DNA of 64,000 nucleotides from contig NZ_AP024745.1 of assembly GCF_019704555.1 (NCBI RefSeq), forward strand, positions 2,352,001 to 2,416,000, in the 5' to 3' direction. Positions 43,951 to 51,514 of the stretch are shown piece after piece (positions within the stretch are counted from its first letter, which is position 1; every line of letters begins with the position of its first letter). The translations under genes and the position numbers were made by a program. The DNA comes from Actinoplanes sp. L3-i22. Its GTDB lineage: Bacteria > Actinomycetota > Actinomycetes > Mycobacteriales > Micromonosporaceae. The notes below the pieces were generated by a model, which saw nothing but the letters and a program-made list of their open reading frames with translations, ran no database searches and was not told the origin of the DNA.

Positions 43951-45966
43951 ATGCTGAGTGGACTGAGACGCCGACTTGCCGGCGGTCGGCCGGAAGTCAC
44001 TCTGGAGGAGGCCGCCGCCAGGCTGACCGACCGGATGCGCGATCGCGAGGATGCCGAGTTCCGGCAGCTCGTCGGCAACCGCGCGGAGATGCGCATCGTT
44101 CTGGAGAGCCAGGACGACGAAGCCACCTTCGGCGCGTTGCGCGCGGCGGAGTTCGGGGAGATCGGCGCGGTCTATCTGAAGATCCAGTCGCAGCGGATGG
44201 TGATCCTCGGCGCGGGTGGGTCCGGCAAGACCGTCCTGCTCATCAAGCTCGCCCGAGATCTGCTGGATCCGGGCGCGAGGCATCCGACGAGCCTGATCCC
44301 GGTGCGCCTCTCCCTGGCGAACTGGGACAAGGAGCGCCGCACGTTCGATGATTGGCTCCTCGACGAGATCGAGGCTCTCCCGTTTCCGCGCGGGCAGGCC
44401 GAGCAACTCCTACGGCACGACCTGATCCTGCCGTTGCTCGACGGCCTCGACGAGATGGATCCGCACGCCGGGGACCAGGCGCAGGCCGGTCCTCGATCCA
44501 GCGCGGTGTTCAAGAGCTTGCACGAGCGGGTCAAACCCATGGTGCTGACCTGCCGGACCGAGGTCTACGAGGCGATCGCCGCGGGAAACGAACCGGTGAA
44601 CCATGGATTCGTCGGCAAAGTGGCCGCGCTGACCGCGGACGAGATCGCGGCCCGGCTCGTCCACGCCGACGACGTGCCGGACGACTGGTGGAATCCGGTG
44701 CTGATCGAGCTCTCCCGGGACGACAGCCCACTCCTGACCGAACTGGCGACGCCGTGGCGACTGTCCATCGTCAGTTCTCTCTACGGCCCGCACAGCGAGT
44801 CGAATCGGGACCCGGCGGTTCTGGTCGACGACGTTCGCAACCCGGACCAGATGCTCTCCCACTATGCCGACAATCTGATGAAGAAGACCGGGCATCCCGG
44901 GCCGACGCATCGCACGCTGCGTTCCATCGCGCGGTATCTCGCGGACAACCGGGACGAACGCCCGGAATTTCGTGATCGGCGGCGGTCCAGCGTCGATTTC
45001 GTCGTCCATCAGCTCTGGCCCATCGCAGGGCGCGGCGTTCCCCGCCTGGTTCATGCCGTGCTGGCTGCCCTGTTCTGGCTGCCGACGATCGGGGCGCTGA
45101 CCTGGTTCCTCGGCCACTCCGGATTCGACCCGCTGCTGCGGATCGTGACCATCGTGCTGGTCGTGGGGCTGGCCGGCTGGGCAGTGTGGTCGAACTCGGG
45201 CGAGTGGCCGCATCCTCGGAAGATCGATACCCGCCGGATCCGGACCAAGCTGGGTTGGACCCGGTTGGGCGTGGCGGCCGCGACCGGTGCCGGGCTGGCC
45301 CTGGTCGGCGCTCTGCTGGGTACCCCCTGGTTCGGTGCCGGGCTGGCGGTCGGGTACTTCGCCTCGTTCGGACTGGGTTCGTGCCTCGCCGTTCGCGACT
45401 CCCTCGGCCCGTTGCGGTTGGGGCTCGTCTCGGTGGGCATCGCACTCGTGCTCACGGTCGCCGCGTGGGCCGTGGCGGGCGAGCGGGGCCTGCAGATCGG
45501 CGTGGCAGCGGGTCTCGCCGTGGGCGGCTTCACGCTGGTCAGCTCCGTACCGATCGCGTTGTTGGTGAATCGTCGCGCCGATCCCGGCTACGTCCAGAAT
45601 CCGGTCTTCAAGGCGGATTTCGTCCGGAACGACTTTCTGGTCGGCGTCATGTCCGGAGTGTTCGCGGGTTCGGCCATCTACCTGAGCCTGATCTCCGAGC
45701 ACGGTTTCGGGCTGGGCGTGCTTCCGTCGGTGTTGTGCGGGCTGGCGATCACGGTCACGGTCGCGTTCGGCACGGTGGCGCAGACCTGGCTACGCCACGT
45801 GAGCATGGTTGTCTGCCGGCGCGGCTCGGTCTCGCCGTTCCTCGACTCGGTGCTGGCGCGGGCATATCACCAGGGCCTGCTCCGCCGCAGCGGCATCGCC
45901 TACCAGTTCAGGCACGTCGAGTTGCAGAACTACTTCGCCGGTCAGGGAGACCTCACACGCGATTGA
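43951..45966 (+). CDS. Membrane NACHT NTPase (STAND)
   Basis: A 671-residue protein. An N-terminal helical segment (1-80, charged, EEAAARLTDRMRDRED) precedes a NACHT NTPase with Walker A GAGGSGKT (87-94) and Walker B LILPLLDGLDEMD (158-170). A helical middle part leads to a C-terminal membrane block of about eight helices (about 365-620) and a soluble tail ending GIAYQFRHVELQNYFA, a motif seen at the end of membrane NACHT proteins of actinobacteria. The ATG was chosen for its position before the conserved N-terminus; a GTG 69 bp upstream is also in frame. NACHT proteins are signal-transducing switches and several bacterial ones defend against phage; the role here is inference. It converges on, and overlaps by 14 bp, a TIR gene. 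Confidence 0.85.
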   Translation: MLSGLRRRLAGGRPEVTLEEAAARLTDRMRDREDAEFRQLVGNRAEMRIVLESQDDEATFGALRAAEFGEIGAVYLKIQSQRMVILGAGGSGKTVLLIKLARDLLDPGARHPTSLIPVRLSLANWDKERRTFDDWLLDEIEALPFPRGQAEQLLRHDLILPLLDGLDEMDPHAGDQAQAGPRSSAVFKSLHERVKPMVLTCRTEVYEAIAAGNEPVNHGFVGKVAALTADEIAARLVHADDVPDDWWNPVLIELSRDDSPLLTELATPWRLSIVSSLYGPHSESNRDPAVLVDDVRNPDQMLSHYADNLMKKTGHPGPTHRTLRSIARYLADNRDERPEFRDRRRSSVDFVVHQLWPIAGRGVPRLVHAVLAALFWLPTIGALTWFLGHSGFDPLLRIVTIVLVVGLAGWAVWSNSGEWPHPRKIDTRRIRTKLGWTRLGVAAATGAGLALVGALLGTPWFGAGLAVGYFASFGLGSCLAVRDSLGPLRLGLVSVGIALVLTVAAWAVAGERGLQIGVAAGLAVGGFTLVSSVPIALLVNRRADPGYVQNPVFKADFVRNDFLVGVMSGVFAGSAIYLSLISEHGFGLGVLPSVLCGLAITVTVAFGTVAQTWLRHVSMVVCRRGSVSPFLDSVLARAYHQGLLRRSGIAYQFRHVELQNYFAGQGDLTRD

Positions 45967-47080
45967 CGGCTCGTTCGTATTCCTGGACCAGTCGCGAGGC
46001 GAGCAGGTCACTCACCGGGCCCGGTGCGCTGAGCAGCCACTGGCGGCTGATCGTGGTCTCCACCGGGACCCGGATCGGCTCGATCCGCTGATGCGGGAAC
46101 CGCAGCCGGGTTCCGTGCGACCTGGCGAGCAACTGTGCCGGTTCGACGCCGACGGCGAGCCCGACGTGGGGGCCGGCCCGGAGATCCAATGAGACGAGGA
46201 CTCCGAGCAGTTCCCGGATCTGTGCCGCGGCCCCGGGCTGATCCAGTAGCACGACGTCGTCCCGCGGCGTCACCGGTGCCCAGGCCGACCACTGACCACT
46301 CCTGGTCACGGCGAGGCCTGGCACCTCGGCCGGGCTGGCGCCGACCACCAGGCAGGCGATGTCGGTGGTGGGTGGGTCGCCGGCCCGGACCACCTCATCG
46401 GTCCGGCTGCGCAGTGACAGGCCCGGAGGGAACAGACCGCTGGCGGCACCGTGCCTCGCCAGGATTTCCGCGGTGTCGTCGAAACTGGTCAGTGCCAGCA
46501 CCGGAAAGTGATCGTCGGCCGGTACCAGGTGGAGCTCGAACGCCGGTGGTCTGGCGCGACTCTTGTTCCGGTCCAACTCGGCACGCCATGTGGTCGGGAT
46601 CGCCCGGTCGAGCGGCCGCAACATCGGCTGGGTGCGATCGAGGTGGTCGTCCGGGAAGGTCGGCGGCTGCCCGCGAGGCGCGGGCCGGCCCTCGATCGCG
46701 GCCATCACCGCGTCCAGCGTGTCGGTTTCCGACAATCCGTAGACGGGCAGTGACTTGGTGGCGCTGAGCATGCCGCCGACCCGCAGGTCCTGGGGAAGTA
46801 CCGTGATGAATCGCTTTGCTGGGCTTTGCTGGAACTCGCCGAATGCCGCGGCCCATACCGGGTCGGCCTTCAGGCCCTCAAGATACGTCTCGGAGAGGAC
46901 CATGAGCGTCACGTCGTTGTGTTCGATCGCGCTATGGATCTCCCATACCTGGTTCTGTCCCGGCTGGATGTCGAGCGAATCCCAGAAGACCTCGTGGCGG
47001 CCGTTGAATTTCTCGGACAGGTGATAGCGCAGCCAGGACGCGTACTGATCTTGCGGGCTGGCGCAGATGAGGATTCTCAG
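45953..47080 (-). CDS. TIR-domain protein with CTG (non-standard) start
   Basis: About 375 residues. The N-terminal about 130 residues form a TIR domain: LRILICASPQDQYASWLRYHL, then WDSLDIQPGQNQVWEIHSAI with the candidate NADase Glu, and VTLMVLSETYL. The C-terminal about 200 residues (ELHLVPADDHFPVLALTSF ... LLASRLVQEYERAV) match nothing I know. No ATG, GTG or TTG exists in frame before the domain; a shorter GTG reading from 46912 would lose the first half of the TIR. The CTG at 47080 overlaps the stop of the upstream TIR gene as CTGA, parallel to the ATGA/GTGA couplings elsewhere in the window, so I propose it as the start. A frameshift product joining both TIR genes is the alternative. Confidence 0.7.
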   Translation of the reverse strand: MRILICASPQDQYASWLRYHLSEKFNGRHEVFWDSLDIQPGQNQVWEIHSAIEHNDVTLMVLSETYLEGLKADPVWAAAFGEFQQSPAKRFITVLPQDLRVGGMLSATKSLPVYGLSETDTLDAVMAAIEGRPAPRGQPPTFPDDHLDRTQPMLRPLDRAIPTTWRAELDRNKSRARPPAFELHLVPADDHFPVLALTSFDDTAEILARHGAASGLFPPGLSLRSRTDEVVRAGDPPTTDIACLVVGASPAEVPGLAVTRSGQWSAWAPVTPRDDVVLLDQPGAAAQIRELLGVLVSLDLRAGPHVGLAVGVEPAQLLARSHGTRLRFPHQRIEPIRVPVETTISRQWLLSAPGPVSDLLASRLVQEYERAVNRV

Positions 47081-47538
47081 ATCGACGATGGCGGGCCGCC
47101 CGGGAACGGTGGCGGGCTCTTCGGGCGGACCGGCCCCTCCTGCACACCCACCAGCAGGGCGGTGCGGGCGTCGTCCTCTGTCATGTCATAGAGCTTGATG
47201 TGCACGATCGGGCTCAGCAGGCCACTCAGCCGGCACTCCTCGATCATGGCCGGGATCACGATGCGCCTGACGCCGAGCGGGTCGTCGGCGAACGCCGCGG
47301 CCCACTCGGCGTGAGTGAATTTCGCCTTCAGATAATGTGGCGAGAGGACCGGGATGACCTTTTTGGACTTGATCAGCGCTTGGTGCATCGCCACCACGAA
47401 GTTGTTGCCGGGGCGAAAGTCCCATGCCTGAATTATCGTGGAATATCCGGCACCTTCCAGAGTGCTGGAGATCCACTCGGCCCACGTCTTGTCATTCGCG
47501 TTGTAGGACACGAAGAAATCGATCTTGGCAGCACCCAT
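47077..47538 (-). CDS. Small TIR-domain protein
   Basis: A 153-residue protein, almost all TIR domain: IDFFVSYNANDKTWAEWI at the N-terminus, QAWDFRPGNNFVVAMHQAL in the middle and VIPVLSPHYLKAKFTHAEWAAAF. It belongs to the TIR_2-like group common in actinobacterial conflict and signalling loci. At the place where many bacterial NADase TIRs, and the next gene, have Glu, this protein has Ala (FVVAMHQAL), so it may be catalytically weak or a scaffold. RBS AGGG before the ATG. The tail (RPKSPPPFPGGPPSSI) is Pro-rich and disordered. Confidence 0.82.
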   Translation of the reverse strand: MGAAKIDFFVSYNANDKTWAEWISSTLEGAGYSTIIQAWDFRPGNNFVVAMHQALIKSKKVIPVLSPHYLKAKFTHAEWAAAFADDPLGVRRIVIPAMIEECRLSGLLSPIVHIKLYDMTEDDARTALLVGVQEGPVRPKSPPPFPGGPPSSI

Positions 47539-47732
47539 CGGAACCCTCTCCTGTGGATCGGCGAGATCAATGATAATGCCGCCGATGCCCAGCAGGACGT
47601 GTGATGGTGGGTGGGTGCGGGGTCCTGTCGATGCTGTCGTCGAAGCCGGAGGCACGGTATTTCACGGTGCCGGCGCACAGCCGCCGCGGGCGGTGCTGAT
47701 CCAGGGGATCGGGCGCGGCCCGGTCCGGCGGG

Positions 47733-48065
47733 TCAGACCGGGTCGAGGCCGAAGACCTCGGCGAGGCCGGTTACCTCGATGGCCTGGCGGACCGGGGCCG
47801 ACGGGCGGGTCAGGATCATGGTGAGGCCCGCGGCGGCGGCGCTGTTGCGGACGCCGACGAGGGAGCCCATCGCATACGAATCGATGAAGGTCACCTCGGC
47901 CAGGTCGAGGGCGAGCTGTTTGCAGGGGGAGCCCGCGACCGCTTTCTCCAGGCTGTCGCGTAATTCGTCGGCCACGTCGACATCAAGTTCCGGCGCGAGC
48001 AGGATCGCCTCGATCGTGTCGCCGTCGGCGCTGGTGCGGTAGGACACGATGGCATCTGTGGTCAT
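47733..48065 (-). CDS. STAS-domain anti-sigma factor antagonist-like protein
   Basis: A 110-residue single STAS domain (SpoIIAA/RsbV type). The phosphorylatable Ser is S63 in FIDSYAMGSLV. Such proteins bind an anti-sigma kinase when unphosphorylated and so free a sigma factor. No partner kinase or sigma gene is adjacent. The 194-bp gap upstream of the TIR pair and the 181-bp gap on its other side show no further gene. Confidence 0.88.
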   Translation of the reverse strand: MTTDAIVSYRTSADGDTIEAILLAPELDVDVADELRDSLEKAVAGSPCKQLALDLAEVTFIDSYAMGSLVGVRNSAAAAGLTMILTRPSAPVRQAIEVTGLAEVFGLDPV

Positions 48066-48120
48066 ACCAGGTCACGCTACCCACCAAACGCCACCCGTAT
48101 TCATGATCACCCCGGGAGTG

Positions 48121-48180
48121 GGGCCGCGGGGAGCGACCGATCGGCCCGGGGACAGGGCCGCGAGGAGCAAGCGGTCGGCC
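48121..48180. repeat. Imperfect 26-bp direct repeat
   Basis: Units at 48121-48146 and 48155-48180 agree at 22 of 26 positions, period 34 bp, in the gap between the STAS start and the regulator stop. No gene or hairpin is evident there. Confidence 0.4.
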
Positions 48181-48246
48181 GGTTTGCGAGGGTTGCGAGG
48201 GTCGCGGGAAGAGCGGGCGGCGAGGCCGCGGCGAGTGGGCGGGTGG

Positions 48247-49335
48247 TCACTCCGGGGGCGGGGCGGCCGTGGAATCGCGGACGCGTAGGGACGGGCTGAT
48301 CACCATTCGGTGCGCTGGCCGGTCCGGGTCGGCGAGGCGGTCGGCGACCAGGCGGACCGCGGCCCGGCCGATCGAGCGCCGCGGCGGCCGCACCGCGGTC
48401 AGCGCCGGGCTGAACAGCCCGGCCACCTCGTCGTCGTAGGCGACCACGGAGAGCTGCCCGGGCACCGCGATCCGGCGTTCCTCGCAGCGCTGCACCAGCG
48501 CGATCGCCTCCGGGTCGGCGTGCACGAGCACCGCGGTGGTCCCGGTCGCCCGGCAGCGGTCGAGCACCTGGTCGAGGGCGGCCGCGCACTCCGGGCTCTT
48601 CGCGTCCGGGACCTCGGCGTCGACCGTGGCGGCCGGGTCCAGGCCGAGTTCGGTGACCGCTTCCAGCCAGCCGCGATGCACGTGCGGGCGGGTCGGGCTG
48701 TGTTCGGCGAGGACCACGCCGACCCGGCGGTGTCCGAGATCGACCAGATGCCGGACGGCCATCGCGGCGCCCAGCGCGTGGTCGGTGACCACCGATTCCA
48801 GCGCGACGTGGAACGGGCCGGTGGCCGCGGTGCGCTCCATCAGCACCACGGGCAGGCCGGTGCCGGCCAGCCAGTCGATGGTCCGGCCGGCGGTCGGCAC
48901 GTCCATCCGGGGTGCGACGATCAGCGCGTCGACGCCCTGGTCGACGAGACGGATCAGCTGGGGGCGATCATCTTCGGTCTCGTACGACGAGCCGCGCAGC
49001 ACGATCCGCATCTCCAGCTCGCGCGCCGCCTCCTCCGCGCCACGCGCGACCGCGGGATAGTAGTAGTCCAGCGACGGCACCAGCATGCCGAGCGAGGTGA
49101 TCTCCGGCTCGAGATCCGGCGGGGTGGTGGAGCCGGGCAGCGTCACACCCCCGTGCACCCGCCGGACCAGGCCTTCCGCCGCCAGCTGGGCGATGTCCCG
49201 GCGGATCGTGACGGCCGCCGCGCCGAGCGTCTCGGTCAGGTCGGAGATCCGCAGCACGCCGTCCCGCCGCAACGCCTCGAGCAGCCGGGCGCGCCGGGTC
49301 TCCGGCAGCGGGCCCCGTTTGTCCGATGTGTTCAC
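48247..49335 (-). CDS. DeoR-HTH/LacI-sensor hybrid transcriptional regulator
   Basis: A 362-residue regulator. Residues about 12-65 are a DeoR-type winged helix (RRARLLEALRRDGVLRISDL ... TIRRDIAQLAAEGLVRRVHGG) rather than a LacI helix-turn-helix. Residues about 80-355 are a LacI/RbsB-type sugar-binding domain (GMLVPSLDYYYPAVARGAE, GHRRVGVVLAEHS, VVAYDDEVAGLFSPALTAVR). The GTG has GAAGGAG upstream and overlaps the heparinase-family stop as GTGA, so regulator and enzyme are co-expressed. It probably senses an unsaturated uronate oligosaccharide or monosaccharide and controls the divergent operon. Confidence 0.87.
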   Translation of the reverse strand: MNTSDKRGPLPETRRARLLEALRRDGVLRISDLTETLGAAAVTIRRDIAQLAAEGLVRRVHGGVTLPGSTTPPDLEPEITSLGMLVPSLDYYYPAVARGAEEAARELEMRIVLRGSSYETEDDRPQLIRLVDQGVDALIVAPRMDVPTAGRTIDWLAGTGLPVVLMERTAATGPFHVALESVVTDHALGAAMAVRHLVDLGHRRVGVVLAEHSPTRPHVHRGWLEAVTELGLDPAATVDAEVPDAKSPECAAALDQVLDRCRATGTTAVLVHADPEAIALVQRCEERRIAVPGQLSVVAYDDEVAGLFSPALTAVRPPRRSIGRAAVRLVADRLADPDRPAHRMVISPSLRVRDSTAAPPPE

Positions 49336-51275
49336 CGCTGCTGCTCCTTCACGGTCAGGTCGAGGGTACCGATCGGGCCGAGCCCGCTCACGTCGATCTC
49401 CAGCCGGGTCAGCCGATCGCCCCACACGTCGCTGAGCAGGGGATCGTCCAGCTCCCGGACGGTGGTCGCGCACGGCACCGGCGGGCTCCAGGTCAGCCGC
49501 AGCACGCCCGCGCCGTTCAGCGCGGTGACCACGGCGCGCCCGGCCCGCACGCGCACCTGGCCGGCCACGACCAGGTGGATCCGGGTCGGTGCCCGACCGG
49601 CCGGCGTCAGCTCCCACTGATCCCGAACGGTCACCGCGGCCGCGACCCGGTCGAGGCGCGCGGTCCGCCGCCACTTCCGGATCCCGGCCTCCGGATAGGC
49701 CTTTCCAAGATCCAAAGACAATTGAGCGTACGTCTCGTCGCCGCCCACCACGACGTCCCCGCCCGAGTGCCCGCCGCCGGGCGCCTGCTCCCGCCCCCGG
49801 ATCTCCGGGACGTTGTGCCACGAGCTCCGCATCATCCACAGCTCGTAGCGATCCGGCCCGAACGTCTGCGCGGTGTACGTCGGCCGCCCCGGGTCCACCA
49901 GCACCGGCACCCCGTGCAGAGCCACCACGAACCCGCCGACGTCGTTGTGGTTGTGGTTCTCCCCGTTGTGCCCGCCCTTGACCGCCAGGGCCAGCCCGGC
50001 CGAGCTCCCGCCCGCCATCCGCGCGACCAGCACCTGCGTCGAAGGCAGCCACACCTCCCGCGCCAGCCACGACTCGCCGGCCGGAGCGGAACCGGCCGGA
50101 GCGGAGCCGGCCGGAGCGGAGCCGGCCGGAGCGGAGCCGGCCGCCGAGATCCAGCCGGGATCGGTCAGCGCCCGCAGCAGCCGTCCGAGCCCGTCACCCT
50201 CGTGAGCCCCCGAAGATCGCGTCTCCGAAGACTGCGCCGCCGCGTGCGCGAGCGCCTCGTCGTCGCCGACCCGCCGGGCCTCCCGATACAGGTTCTGCCA
50301 GGGCTGGTCACCGGACGGCCGGGCCGAACAGTCGGCGAAGTTCACATACCAGGGGCCGCCCAGGTGCATCCGATGCGGGAACGCCACGGTCTCCCGCAGC
50401 GCCGGAACCGGCGCCGCGGACAGCACCCCGTCCGACGCGTACGCCAGCACGTCCAACGCTTCGAGCAGCCGCCCGGCCCCGTTCCACCAGTACGCGTACC
50501 CCTCGTCGATCGCCCCGTCCGCGGGCAGGCTCGCGACGTACCGATCGAGGCCCTCGACCACCAGCCGGACCAGCTCCGCGCGCCGCTCCCCGCCCGGGAC
50601 CAGCCGCAGCGCGGCGACCAGCACATTCCCGTGGATCCACGGGTTCCAGTTGTGCGGCCGCCCGTCGAGCCCGATCCAGTGCCAGTCCCGCCGCTCGGCG
50701 AACGGCCGCAGCACCCGCCGCTCCACCTCGTGCCGGATCCGCGCGCGCAGGCCGGGCGTCCGCTCGTCCAACTGCGCGCCGAGCAGGTGGTCGATCCAGG
50801 CCAGGTCCGCGGCCACCTCGCCGGCGCCGAGGTCCAGGTACGGCTCGGTCACCGTCGGCACCACCGCCCCGAACCGCGCGAACGTGTCGTCGTGCGCCGG
50901 CCAGCACCAGCTGCTCTGCTCGCACCAGAGGGTCACCCCGTCGGTCACCTCGTCCAGCCACCGCTCGTCGAGGGTGACCGCCGCGAGCACCGCGGCCCGG
51001 GCGACGCGCTCGTGCCGGGCCCAGACCACCTGCTCGTACCCGTCGCGGTCACCGTCCCGGAAGTACCGCGCGTAGCCGCTGGCCAGCGGCACCGGCCAGG
51101 GTGTCCCGAGGTCGGCGGCGGCCCGGGTGCGCAGCGCGTCCAGGGTCGCGGCGTCCGGCGCGGCCCAGACCGCGCGGTCGCCGGCGGGCGGCACCGGCAG
51201 GCATCGGCCGGGTGATCGCAGCATCCCCGGGGCGACGGCCGGCCAGGCCCGCGCGAGGGGTCCGGTGAAGGTCAT
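49332..51275 (-). CDS. Heparinase II/III family protein
   Basis: A 647-residue protein without a signal peptide. The N-terminal half is an alpha-toroid (WIDHLLGAQLDERTPG ... RPHNWNPWIHGNVLVAALRL) and the C-terminal part (about 430-647) a beta-sandwich with GGHNGENHNHNDVGGFVV, the His-rich heparinase II/III signature. It is expected to be a polysaccharide lyase acting on uronate-containing oligosaccharides, probably inside the cell after import. A Gly-Ser-Ala-Pro-Ala tandem insert lies near residue 385. The ATG was chosen because longer readings would include the divergent operator. Confidence 0.83.
   Translation of the reverse strand: MTFTGPLARAWPAVAPGMLRSPGRCLPVPPAGDRAVWAAPDAATLDALRTRAAADLGTPWPVPLASGYARYFRDGDRDGYEQVVWARHERVARAAVLAAVTLDERWLDEVTDGVTLWCEQSSWCWPAHDDTFARFGAVVPTVTEPYLDLGAGEVAADLAWIDHLLGAQLDERTPGLRARIRHEVERRVLRPFAERRDWHWIGLDGRPHNWNPWIHGNVLVAALRLVPGGERRAELVRLVVEGLDRYVASLPADGAIDEGYAYWWNGAGRLLEALDVLAYASDGVLSAAPVPALRETVAFPHRMHLGGPWYVNFADCSARPSGDQPWQNLYREARRVGDDEALAHAAAQSSETRSSGAHEGDGLGRLLRALTDPGWISAAGSAPAGSAPAGSAPAGSAPAGESWLAREVWLPSTQVLVARMAGGSSAGLALAVKGGHNGENHNHNDVGGFVVALHGVPVLVDPGRPTYTAQTFGPDRYELWMMRSSWHNVPEIRGREQAPGGGHSGGDVVVGGDETYAQLSLDLGKAYPEAGIRKWRRTARLDRVAAAVTVRDQWELTPAGRAPTRIHLVVAGQVRVRAGRAVVTALNGAGVLRLTWSPPVPCATTVRELDDPLLSDVWGDRLTRLEIDVSGLGPIGTLDLTVKEQQR
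50077..50143. repeat. 15-bp in-frame tandem repeat
   Basis: Four copies of CCGGCCGGAGCGGAG (the first ends in A) plus a partial fifth. On the minus strand they encode GSAPA repeats in a loop of the heparinase-family protein. Copy number is likely variable between strains. Confidence 0.85.
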
Positions 51276-51296
51276 GTCCCCGTCCCAGGCGATCGA

Positions 51297-51318
51297 AAGT
51301 GATCGGATCAGATCACTT
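51297..51318. promoter_or_regulatory. Inverted repeat AAGTGATC-N6-GATCACTT
   Basis: Perfect 8-bp arms with a 6-bp spacer, 22 bp before the heparinase-family start in the divergent control region. A candidate site for the DeoR/LacI-hybrid regulator, whose own gene is in the transcription unit that begins here. Confidence 0.6.
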
Positions 51319-51434
51319 CGGCGATCATAGATGCCTCCGTAGCGGGTTGGAAACACCCACTCTGGACCGTCGTTCGGGGAAACTCCAGGTCCCAGCCTTA
51401 GATCGCTTCTGATTGCATCAGTCTGTTCAAGACA

Positions 51435-51463
51435 TTGACATGCTCGATTGTGAGCGTTTAACT
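51435..51463 (+). promoter_or_regulatory. Promoter with overlapping LacI-type operator
   Basis: A consensus -35 TTGACA (51435-51440) and a weak -10 TTAACT (51458-51463) are 17 bp apart. TTGTGAGCGTTTAAC (51448-51462) overlaps the spacer and -10. It shares TTGTGAGCGTT with the minus strand of the 22925 site and resembles the left half of classical lac-type operators. Binding would block the uronate operon. Confidence 0.65.
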
Positions 51464-51514
51464 TCCTCGAAACCGAGAAACCGAGCCGTTCGCTCCCCTT
51501 CGGAGGGTTGCCGC

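Noticed and set aside
50077..50143. CRISPR-like array
   Set aside because: The 15-bp units are contiguous without spacers and lie in frame in a coding region.
51413..51514. Upstream extension of the DUF2264 protein to 51413
   Set aside because: It would translate the promoter and operator and has no RBS; the GTG at 51515 has GGAGGG at good distance.
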